A stretch of DNA of 64,000 bases, taken from JBFHFS01 sp041583495. GTDB lineage: Bacteria > Bacteroidota > Bacteroidia > Bacteroidales > Marinilabiliaceae. Below, piece by piece: positions 36,087-43,728 of the stretch; the first letter of the stretch is position 1; each line of letters opens with the position of its first letter. The stretch lies in the NCBI GenBank assembly GCA_041583495.1, contig JBFHFS010000003.1, forward strand, positions 124,001-188,000, given 5' to 3'. Both the position numbers and the translations under genes were made by a program. The notes beneath the pieces were generated by a model that saw only the letters and a program-made list of their open reading frames with translations, had not been told where the DNA came from and ran no database searches.

Positions 36087-37406
36087 TTACTTCTTGATAA
36101 TCTCGATGGTTTTCAACCGGATGTCTTTCACCGGCCGGTCGATGGAATAGGTTTCTACGGCGGCGATACGATCGACCACATCCATCCCACTCACCACTTC
36201 CCCAAACACGGTATAATCCCCGTCGAGGTAAGGGGCTCCACCTACAGTGGTGTAAATTTCACGTTGTGTGGGCGTGAATCTGAACCCTTTGTCTTTCTCA
36301 ATATCATCCAACTCCTGATTGGAAAATAACCTGCCCGAGATGATAAAGAACTGTGAGCCATCCGAACGATTTTTGGGATTCCGGTCGGCAGGCAGCTTGG
36401 AAGCCGCCACAGCCCCACGCTTATGAAAGAGCGAAGGAATTATCCGGGTAGGCAAATCGTAGCCCGGCCCCTGCCACCCCACAATATCATCCCTTCCGGC
36501 AAACTTGGAATCGGCGGCACCCGTTTGGATAAGGAAGTCTTTAAGCACCCTATGCACCAGCAGACTGTCATAAAATCCATCGCTCACGAGTTTAATGAAG
36601 TTATCCCGATATTGGGGGGTTTGATCGTACAAACGGACAACGATGTTACCCCGGTCGGTAACCAGGCGGAAGCCCGCAATTTTTTTATGGGAGAGATAGA
36701 CTTTATTACTTTTGGTTCGCAGGTCGTAAATCGACCGGCTTTGCCGGGTCTGCTTCAACATAAGGGAGGCAATCCATTTCTTACCAAGCACCACTTTTCG
36801 AAGGGTATCGCCAACCATACGTTTCTGCACAATTCCCTGCAAGTCGTGGTTAAGCCCAAAGGCCGGCTTGCCCTCTTCCATTTCGTGGGCTACAGGCCAA
36901 AAACTCAATGAATCCATATTCTGAAGCGGCCCGGCCGGTGATTTTTTGACGTAAAGCTTGCGTGAAGCCCGAAAGAGAGTATAAACCGAATCCGGGGAAC
37001 CCGCCTGCCCTTTACTGCTTAGGTAATTTGGATTATGGCGACGCACCTTTAAAAGTAAGAGGTTCAGGTTATGATCGTAGGCCGTATAGCCTATTACGTC
37101 GTGAAATTCCTGTGCGCCCGGCGCGGCTATGCGTGCTTTAAATGCCCCCTTTAACCACTCCAGGTTGGTCACCACCAGGTCGGCAGCGACAAAAAAGCCA
37201 AACCCTTTTTCCAAAGGACGGTTGTAATGATCAAAGGCATGTATCTCGACCATGCCCTTAATGTTTTCCTGATAAGAGCCTTTGGGTAAGGCTTCTGCCT
37301 CGGTTCGCTGCCGGCCGGAGCCACCGCTACAACCAGTAAAGGAACAAACGGTTATAACCATTATCAGCAGAGTGCATCCCAATGGGGTTGTTCGCCTTAG
37401 ACTCAT
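36087..37406 (-). CDS. Lipoprotein with trypsin-like pseudoprotease and cyclophilin domains
   Basis: 439 residues. Lipobox FTGC puts Cys26 as the lipid site. Residues about 60-215 follow the chymotrypsin/Deg fold: GFGFFVAADLVVTNLEWLKGA is the His-loop segment, YDHNLNLLLLKV the Asp-loop and EEGKPAFGLNHDLQGI the Ser-loop. Aligning by eye, the triad positions read E83, N115 and K180, so all three are replaced and the domain should be inactive as a protease. Residues about 245-437 form a cyclophilin (LVHRVLKDFLIQTGAADS, QFFIISG, GEVVSGMDVVDRIA). The start ATG overlaps the previous cyclophilin stop by one base. Likely a periplasmic folding or substrate-binding factor. Confidence 0.82.
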   Translation of the reverse strand: MSLRRTTPLGCTLLIMVITVCSFTGCSGGSGRQRTEAEALPKGSYQENIKGMVEIHAFDHYNRPLEKGFGFFVAADLVVTNLEWLKGAFKARIAAPGAQEFHDVIGYTAYDHNLNLLLLKVRRHNPNYLSSKGQAGSPDSVYTLFRASRKLYVKKSPAGPLQNMDSLSFWPVAHEMEEGKPAFGLNHDLQGIVQKRMVGDTLRKVVLGKKWIASLMLKQTRQSRSIYDLRTKSNKVYLSHKKIAGFRLVTDRGNIVVRLYDQTPQYRDNFIKLVSDGFYDSLLVHRVLKDFLIQTGAADSKFAGRDDIVGWQGPGYDLPTRIIPSLFHKRGAVAASKLPADRNPKNRSDGSQFFIISGRLFSNQELDDIEKDKGFRFTPTQREIYTTVGGAPYLDGDYTVFGEVVSGMDVVDRIAAVETYSIDRPVKDIRLKTIEIIKK

Positions 37407-38224
37407 CAGTAGACCTCCTCTACTTTTATCTCCACATTTTTGGTCGGCCGGTCATTCTTATCTGTGGGAAGGGCAGCTATCCGGTCGATCACCTCCAGGC
37501 CTTCCACCACTTCGCCAAATACCGTATAATCGCCATCCAGCAACGGCAGCCCGCCAACGGTTGTATAGGCCTTTCTTTGAGCTTCGGAGAATTCCAGCCG
37601 ATCGGCCAGATTGTAGTCGAAGTTAATCTTGTCTTTGATTTCTCTCAGCAAGGCATTAAAAGCAGCGGGATCTTCCGTTTTCAGTCGTGCCAGCTCCTGC
37701 TTGTGGGGAACGTAATGTTGTTGCTTTAGCCTGGCCAGGATGGGGTTATTGTGGTTTTTCTCCAGAATATCGAGCTCTTTATGGGTCCACACCTTGCCCT
37801 GAACGATATAAAACTGAGAGACATCCGACATCTTAAAAACATTGATGTTTTCGGGTTGCCGCGGGGCGCAGAGAGCTCCCTTTTTATGAAACAGAGCCTT
37901 TGAAAACTCCGAGTCAATATTTTTGGCAGCACTCCCATAACCGATGTGTTTTCCCGGAGGGGCATTACGTGAGTCGGATGATCCTCCCTGAATCACAAAG
38001 TTTTTGATGACCCGATAAAACAGGGTCCCATCAAAGTGCTGCTCAGCCACCAGTTTGAGAAACTCTTTTCGATGCTCCGGAGTCTCATTATAGAGTTTCA
38101 CTTTCATGTTACCAAGGTTGGTTTTGATGCGCACATAATAGTCGTAATTCTGTGCCTGCAGGGAAACGGAAACACCCCCCAAAAACATCCACACCAAAAC
38201 CAACTTTGTGAAAATCGATCGCAT
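37406..38224 (-). CDS. Periplasmic cyclophilin-type peptidylprolyl isomerase
   Basis: 272 residues with a Sec signal peptide ending LQAQ near 25. Catalytic cyclophilin motifs are present: LFYRVIKNFVIQGGSSDS and SQFYIVQGKVW, and a final YTTVGGLPLLDGDYTVFGEV. About 75 extra residues, rich in charged helix formers, lie between the last two motifs and are not part of the standard fold. Its stop overlaps the following start (TGATG). Should catalyse proline cis-trans isomerisation in the periplasm. Confidence 0.9.
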   Translation of the reverse strand: MRSIFTKLVLVWMFLGGVSVSLQAQNYDYYVRIKTNLGNMKVKLYNETPEHRKEFLKLVAEQHFDGTLFYRVIKNFVIQGGSSDSRNAPPGKHIGYGSAAKNIDSEFSKALFHKKGALCAPRQPENINVFKMSDVSQFYIVQGKVWTHKELDILEKNHNNPILARLKQQHYVPHKQELARLKTEDPAAFNALLREIKDKINFDYNLADRLEFSEAQRKAYTTVGGLPLLDGDYTVFGEVVEGLEVIDRIAALPTDKNDRPTKNVEIKVEEVY

Positions 38225-38242
38225 ACGGTTATCTTATTGTAG

Positions 38243-38277
38243 CCTTATCAGTAAGGAAAGGGTATTAACTGATAAGG
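38243..38277. other. Inverted repeat between two cyclophilin genes
   Basis: CCTTATCAGT (38243-38252) and ACTGATAAGG (38268-38277) are a perfect 10-bp inverted repeat with a 15-base gap; a further CTGATAAG occurs at 38298-38305. No T-run follows on the minus strand, so a protein-binding site or attenuator is likelier than a terminator. Confidence 0.45.
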
Positions 38278-38335
38278 AATTCAACAAATAATTCTCCCTG
38301 ATAAGAGGGCAATGCGCGCCCCCCTATGCTATTCA

Positions 38336-39175
38336 TTACTCTTCGATAATCTCCATAGACATGGTTACATTTTGCACAGGCCGGTCGTAGGGGTCGGTTG
38401 CCACGGCGGCAATTTTATCGATCACATCCATTCCTTCTTCCACCTCCCCGAACACGGTATAACTCTTATCGAGAAAGGGAACCCCTCCCAGTGTGGTATA
38501 ACCCTCACGCACAGGGGTAGGCATGGAAGCCAGGTCCTCCTCGGCCAAACTATTTTGGGCCTTCTCCCTGATCTCTGCAATCAAGGCTTGAAACCCTTCC
38601 TGATCCCCTCTGGTTTGCATCTGCATTAAAGAGTCCTGATAGGGGGTAATCAGTTCAAACATCTTACCTTGTAAAGCCCGGTCGGCCAGGGTTACTTCCA
38701 TTGAATCGAGTCCTTCAGGGGAATAGGTTTTGCCCTGCACAATATAAAACTGGGATCCGGACGAACGTTTCTCGGGATTCACCTGATCGCCCTGGCGAGC
38801 GGCCGCCAACACCCCTTTCTTATGGAAAAACTGAGGGTAAACAATTTCGGCCGGCAAGGTATATCCGGGTCCTCCATTACCCAACTGCTTGCCTTCGGGA
38901 GCCTGACGTGAATCCGGATCGCCGCCCTGAATCATAAAGCCCTCTATCACCCTGTGAAACAACAAACTATCGTAAAAAGACTCCTCTACCAACTTAATAA
39001 AATTATCCCGGTGTTGGGGCGTTTCATTGTACAAGCGCACCTTCATATTACCATAAGGGGTCTTAATCAACACCTTTTTTTCTGAAGTATGACAACAAAC
39101 CAGCGTCATAGAGATACCAAGAAGAAGTGAAAAAACCAGAGCCTTCTTTACTAAAGATAACCTTTTTGAAATCAT
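38336..39175 (-). CDS. Cyclophilin-type peptidylprolyl isomerase lipoprotein
   Basis: 279 residues. The signal ends TLVCC, so Cys27 or Cys28 is a lipid site. Cyclophilin motifs LFHRVIEGFMIQGGDPDS, SQFYIVQGKT and YTVFGEVEEGMDVIDKIA are complete. Between the second and third it has an insertion of about 85 residues, as in the adjacent cyclophilin. Third of three tandem envelope cyclophilins; the repeat suggests duplication and specialisation. Confidence 0.9.
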   Translation of the reverse strand: MISKRLSLVKKALVFSLLLGISMTLVCCHTSEKKVLIKTPYGNMKVRLYNETPQHRDNFIKLVEESFYDSLLFHRVIEGFMIQGGDPDSRQAPEGKQLGNGGPGYTLPAEIVYPQFFHKKGVLAAARQGDQVNPEKRSSGSQFYIVQGKTYSPEGLDSMEVTLADRALQGKMFELITPYQDSLMQMQTRGDQEGFQALIAEIREKAQNSLAEEDLASMPTPVREGYTTLGGVPFLDKSYTVFGEVEEGMDVIDKIAAVATDPYDRPVQNVTMSMEIIEE

Positions 39176-39210
39176 GTGAATCAGTTAAATTTGAAACTAT
39201 TGGAATTGTG

Positions 39211-39546
39211 TTATTGAAGTCGTTCGTGAAAATACTCAAAAGCGGCCCTTTTAAAAAGATCATTGGAAAAAGAGGGTGAAAGTCCACGAACGCTTTTTAA
39301 CTCTTCAAACTGCGGCCATCCCTCCATATCGGGCTCAACCTGTTTTAAATAGCCCTTTTGTGATAAAAGAGTGCATTTAGCCAGGTTTATCAGATCCATC
39401 TTTTCTTCTCTCGAATAGGCGATCATCCCCTGACCGCGTTCATGAATACCGATCAAAAACAGCATAAAATCAAAATCGGCGGTCACCCCAAAGCGCTTAC
39501 TCACTTCCAGCACCATTAAGTCCCAATTCTCCTCGCTATACGTCAT
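39211..39546 (-). CDS. Conserved protein of unknown function
   Basis: 111 residues with no signal peptide or membrane segment. Starts MTYSEENWDLMVLEVSKRF and is rich in hydrophobic helix-like stretches. Not recognised. It lies four bases downstream of the Na/Pi transporter gene and 35 bases upstream of a cyclophilin gene, all on the same strand, so it is probably co-transcribed with them. Confidence 0.7.
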   Translation of the reverse strand: MTYSEENWDLMVLEVSKRFGVTADFDFMLFLIGIHERGQGMIAYSREEKMDLINLAKCTLLSQKGYLKQVEPDMEGWPQFEELKSVRGLSPSFSNDLFKRAAFEYFHERLQ

Positions 39547-39550
39547 AATC

Positions 39551-41245
39551 TCATTCTCCTACCTCTTCAAGGGCCTCCGAAACATTGATAACATAGTCGG
39601 CCAGTTTTTCGCATTCCGAAAAAAGATCGTTAAAAAAGATGCCCACCTCATAGGAATAAACGTTGTTGGTCAGGTTATCCATATGCTCGGCTTTCAACTG
39701 GTTACGGTAAGTGTTAATCTGGTCCTCCACCAAACGGGCCTTTTTTAGGGAAACCACCAACTCATCTTTCTGAAGGTTCTCGCGCATGATCGAAAGAGAC
39801 TCTTCCACCAGATTAAATATGAGCTCCAGTTTTTCTTTGGCCTCAGTATTAAACTTAATTCTTTTTTCCCGCATCCGGTTTACAGAACGGGCAAGATTAT
39901 AGTTGCTGTCGCCTATACTTTCCAGGTCACCGGACAATTTTAACATCGACCGAATACGCCGACGGCCCAATTCACTTAATTTATTTTGCGAGACCTGGCT
40001 CAGATAGTTGGTAATCTCAACCTCCACCTTGTCACATATCCCCTCATATTTGAGAACCTTTGAGTATAACTTATTAAATTTGCTATCACTTTCCTCATCG
40101 ATCATTCTCCTAAAAAAGCCAAACATCTTGGTGGTGTGCTTGGCAAAAAACTGAATCTCTTTCTTGCCCTGAAGAATAGAAAGTTCGGAGGTGGAGAGCA
40201 TGCCGGCGGTAATATATTTCAATCGGAACTCCTCATCCAGATCTTTATCCCGCTGAGGAACCAGTCGTTCGGCCGCCGTTTTTATAAAGGGGGTAAACCA
40301 AACAAAAAGTAACACATTAAGCACATTAAAACTGGTATGAAACAGAGCCAATGCGGTAGGAATAGCGGCCGGTGACTCAGAGGGGGAAATACCCCCCCGT
40401 TGGGTTACCCAGCTATCGATCCAACCGGTAAACCGGTTAAAAAACAACAACATCCAAAACACGCCCACCACATTAAATATGAGGTGCACCCGTGCCGCCC
40501 GTTTAGCACTTAAATTACCAACCGCCGCCGCAATATTGGCAGTGATGGTGGTTCCAATATTCTCGCCCAGAACCATGGCAGCCGCCTGGCTAAACTCGAT
40601 CCATCCCTGGCTGCACATCACAAAGGTAAGCGCCATGGTGGCCGAAGAGGATTGAATCACCACCGTGAGAAGAGTCCCAATAGCTAAAAATAAGAGCGTT
40701 GTAAAAAAGCCATTATCGGTATAATTCTTCAGAAAACTCAGCAACTCAGGATTGTTGTTGATATCCGGAACCGAATCCTTTATGTACTCCAGACCCAAAA
40801 ACAGAAGCGCAAAGCCAATTAAAAACTCACCCCACGACCGACGGTTACCCGATTTTGAGAAGATAAAGGGAAGTCCCACTCCAATAAGAGGCAGTGCGTA
40901 GGCACTGATTTTGACCTTAAATCCAAAAAGGGTTATGATCCAGCCGGTAACGGTAGTCCCGATATTGGCCCCCATAATCACCCCGATAGATTCTTTAAGA
41001 GTGATAAGCCCGGCATTTACAAAACTGACGATCATAACTGTAGTGGCCGATGAAGATTGAACCACCGAGGTGACTAAAAACCCTGTTAAAATCCCCAGAA
41101 ATCGATTGGAAGTCATTGCCGACAAGATGGCCCTCATCTTATTGCCCGCCACCTTTTGGAGGGCCTCACTCATCATTTTCATTCCGTAAAGGAACATTCC
41201 GAGAGAGCCAACCAGAGAAAGAAAATCTAGAAATGAATAATCCAT
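39551..41245 (-). CDS. Na/Pi-cotransporter family protein with PhoU-like C-terminus
   Basis: 564 residues. Two repeated Na/Pi cotransport halves are seen, each with a QSSSATT/QSSSATM motif (TSVVQSSSATTVMIV and TVVIQSSSATMAL), in about 10 membrane helices (about 1-340). The remainder (about 345-560) is a soluble helical PhoU-like domain, a known fusion in YjbB-type proteins, which mediate sodium-linked phosphate movement in either direction. Inner membrane. Probable first gene of a transcript that continues into the 111-residue gene and maybe the cyclophilins. Confidence 0.92.
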   Translation of the reverse strand: MDYSFLDFLSLVGSLGMFLYGMKMMSEALQKVAGNKMRAILSAMTSNRFLGILTGFLVTSVVQSSSATTVMIVSFVNAGLITLKESIGVIMGANIGTTVTGWIITLFGFKVKISAYALPLIGVGLPFIFSKSGNRRSWGEFLIGFALLFLGLEYIKDSVPDINNNPELLSFLKNYTDNGFFTTLLFLAIGTLLTVVIQSSSATMALTFVMCSQGWIEFSQAAAMVLGENIGTTITANIAAAVGNLSAKRAARVHLIFNVVGVFWMLLFFNRFTGWIDSWVTQRGGISPSESPAAIPTALALFHTSFNVLNVLLFVWFTPFIKTAAERLVPQRDKDLDEEFRLKYITAGMLSTSELSILQGKKEIQFFAKHTTKMFGFFRRMIDEESDSKFNKLYSKVLKYEGICDKVEVEITNYLSQVSQNKLSELGRRRIRSMLKLSGDLESIGDSNYNLARSVNRMREKRIKFNTEAKEKLELIFNLVEESLSIMRENLQKDELVVSLKKARLVEDQINTYRNQLKAEHMDNLTNNVYSYEVGIFFNDLFSECEKLADYVINVSEALEEVGE

Positions 41246-41308
41246 TGTATGCTTTATTGTAAGAACCTATAAATCAACCGGATTAACCTAAGTAATCCAA
41301 AGTGCACA

Positions 41309-41316
41309 CAAAACTA
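41309..41316 (-). promoter_or_regulatory. -7 promoter element for the Na/Pi transporter
   Basis: Minus-strand TAGTTTTG, exact TAnnTTTG, 63 bases before the ATG at 41245. Confidence 0.55.
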
Positions 41317-41634
41317 TTAAAAATGGCGATGATTCCTTTTAAATAGTGGTTTTTTCACTCACTAATTTTAACAAGGAATGCCTCCCTCTTTTTTATATTT
41401 ACAGTTGCTAATACTACTAAAAAAATGGGTCTTAAGCAATTATAAGCATCGTATTTAGTTGTTTAAACTATCTCTAAACTAGATCCATTTTACCCTTAAG
41501 GCCCACCTGAAATTGCCTTTTAAAAGATCACACTTCGGTAATCTCCGAAAATACAGCGGGTTCCCGTTAGGTTTGTTTCACCTTTTTTTTGGAAAACATA
41601 ACTTTTTTAATTCCACTTACCCATAGTTTTTTAC

Positions 41635-41642
41635 TAGTTTTG
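41635..41642 (+). promoter_or_regulatory. -7 promoter element possibly for SulP
   Basis: TAGTTTTG, exact TAnnTTTG, but about 240 bases upstream of the SulP ATG, which would give a long leader. The true promoter may be nearer. Confidence 0.4.
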
Positions 41643-41881
41643 CGCCCACTAAATTTGAGGTCGCATTAATCTTCCAAAAAAACCGCCGCTTCGGGAAAAA
41701 TGAAGATTTAACAGGCTCACCCCCAATTTAACCACGTCCAAACCAGTTATTACATGTTGTTCGTTGCCTTTTAGGCAGTGCTTTGCTATCATTTGTTTCA
41801 TTTTATCAATTGATATTTTGGGACCAATGATGTTACAATCATGGCCTAATCAACAAAAAAAATTAAATCTTTTCTGTCATT

Positions 41882-43570
41882 ATGGAACCTCTTTTTTTAC
41901 CAAAACTTTTCACCACCTTAAAAAATGGTTATTCCAAAGAGCAATTTTTGAGTGATGTAATGGCCGGTGCCATCGTAGGGGTAGTGGCCTTACCACTGGC
42001 CATCGCCTTTGCAATTGCTTCGGATGTAGGCCCTGAAAAGGGTCTCATCACGGCTGTCGTTGCCGGAATTATGATCTCCGTTTTGGGGGGGAGCAGGGTC
42101 CAAATTGGGGGGCCCACAGGTGCTTTTGTGATAATTGTGGCGGGCATTATTGCCAGCTATGGCATCGAAGGCCTCATCATATCCACCATGATGGCAGGGG
42201 TAATAATGCTAGGTTTTGGGCTCTTAAGGCTCGGATCGGTCATCCGTTTTGTTCCTTACCCGCTTACTGTTGGCTTTACCAGTGGAATCGCAATTCTGAT
42301 TTTCATGACCCAGATAAGGGATTTTTTTGGTTTAGATATCGGTAGTTTGCCAGCCGATTTTGTTGGAAAAACAGTGGCTTTGAGCAAAGGCTTCGGCACT
42401 GTAAACTGGCAGGCACTGATGGTGGGCGGTATCAGCCTGCTGATCACCCTGCTTTGGGGGAAATTTAAAACCCGGGTGCCCGGATCGCTCATTGCCCTGA
42501 TTGTGAGCGTCATCCTTGCTCAGGGGTTTGGCCTTAACGTCGAGACCATTGGCAGTCGTTTTGGGGAGATTCCCTCCTCTTTTCCTGCCCCTTCGTTTCC
42601 CGCCCTCAATCTCGACCTTTTGCTTAAATATATGGCCCCCGCCTTTACCATCGCTCTGCTGGGATCCATCGAATCATTGCTTTCGGCAGTTGTGGCCGAC
42701 GGTATGATTGGAGGCCGCCACCGCTCCAACACCGAGCTAATAGCCCAGGGAATCGCCAATATTGCCAGCGGCCTCTTTGGCGGAATCCCCGCCACCGGAG
42801 CCATTGCCCGAACCGCCACCAATGTGAAAAACGGTGGTCGCACACCGGTGGCCGGCATCGTTCATGCCATCACCCTATTGCTGATCATGCTCTTTTTGGG
42901 CAAATGGGCCAAGCTAATACCACTCTCCTGCCTGGCAGGAATTCTGATGGTTGTGGCTTATAACATGAGTGAATATTCCTCGTTTTTTGGAATCCTCAAA
43001 GGATCGCGGTACGATATTCTGGTGCTGCTCTCCACCTTTTTCCTTACCGTACTGGTCGATCTTACCGTGGCCATTCAAATAGGCATGGTACTGGCAGCCT
43101 TCCTCTTCATGAAACGGATGTCGGATGTAGGTGAAGCCAAACCCCTGACCAGTTATCCGGAGAATGATATCGACGATGCCTCCATGATATCCCTTAAATT
43201 ACCCGAAAATGTGAAGGTATTTGAGATTAGCGGACCCTTGTTTTTTGGAGTAGCCAACCGCTTCAACGATATCCTCAACAACATCAGCGACCACTCCACA
43301 GTCATTGTTATCCGGATGCGCAATGTCCCCATGATCGATGCTACGGGTATTCACAACCTCAGAACCCTCATCACCAAATTTCATCACCAAAAGAAAGCCG
43401 TCATTCTGTCGGGCGTTTCACCTTTGGTGCTGAAAGAATTGGAGCGCAACAAAATTGTTGAACTCACCGGTGCCAAAAATATCTACAATACATTCGAAGA
43501 AGCCCTTGAAAAAGCCAGAGTGCTTGCCGAAGAAACACACATCCGGCACCACAAGGCCGGGAACAGATAA
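41882..43570 (+). CDS. SulP-family inorganic anion transporter with STAS domain
   Basis: 562 residues. About 12 membrane segments (1-430) include the family motif QIGGPTGAFVIIVAGI, and a C-terminal STAS domain (about 440-555) has the typical VIVIRMRNVPMIDATGI loop. SulP proteins carry sulfate, bicarbonate or other anions with Na+ or H+; substrate not assignable here. Single-gene unit facing the minus-strand propeller gene. Confidence 0.92.
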   Translation: MEPLFLPKLFTTLKNGYSKEQFLSDVMAGAIVGVVALPLAIAFAIASDVGPEKGLITAVVAGIMISVLGGSRVQIGGPTGAFVIIVAGIIASYGIEGLIISTMMAGVIMLGFGLLRLGSVIRFVPYPLTVGFTSGIAILIFMTQIRDFFGLDIGSLPADFVGKTVALSKGFGTVNWQALMVGGISLLITLLWGKFKTRVPGSLIALIVSVILAQGFGLNVETIGSRFGEIPSSFPAPSFPALNLDLLLKYMAPAFTIALLGSIESLLSAVVADGMIGGRHRSNTELIAQGIANIASGLFGGIPATGAIARTATNVKNGGRTPVAGIVHAITLLLIMLFLGKWAKLIPLSCLAGILMVVAYNMSEYSSFFGILKGSRYDILVLLSTFFLTVLVDLTVAIQIGMVLAAFLFMKRMSDVGEAKPLTSYPENDIDDASMISLKLPENVKVFEISGPLFFGVANRFNDILNNISDHSTVIVIRMRNVPMIDATGIHNLRTLITKFHHQKKAVILSGVSPLVLKELERNKIVELTGAKNIYNTFEEALEKARVLAEETHIRHHKAGNR

Positions 43571-43655
43571 CCCGGATAATTAACCTTCGAAGTTTCCGTT
43601 GGTGAGGATGTCAGTTGACAGGCGCTTTATACCCCTTTCGAACGGGAAAAAGAGG

Positions 43656-43687
43656 CGGCAGCTCCCTATAAAAAGAGTGGGCTGCCG
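43656..43687. terminator. Possible weak hairpin after SulP
   Basis: CGGCAGC (43656-43662) pairs with GCTGCCG (43681-43687) across an 18-base loop between two convergent genes. No T-run, so termination is uncertain. Confidence 0.3.
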
Positions 43688-43728
43688 TTGAAAAGAAAGG
43701 GCACAGAGAAGATTGGCCACCAGGTTGG

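Larger units (their letters stand above)
41246..41881. other. Divergent intergenic region between Na/Pi and SulP transporter genes
   Basis: 636 AT-rich bases with no convincing gene. It carries -7 elements for both sides (41309-41316 on minus, 41635-41642 on plus). The unexplained part is 41320-41630; no tRNA, repeat or riboswitch was seen. Confidence 0.6.

Noticed and set aside
41764..41955. 63-codon open frame before the SulP gene
   Set aside because: It overlaps the well-supported SulP start and has no recognisable features; the region is AT-rich.
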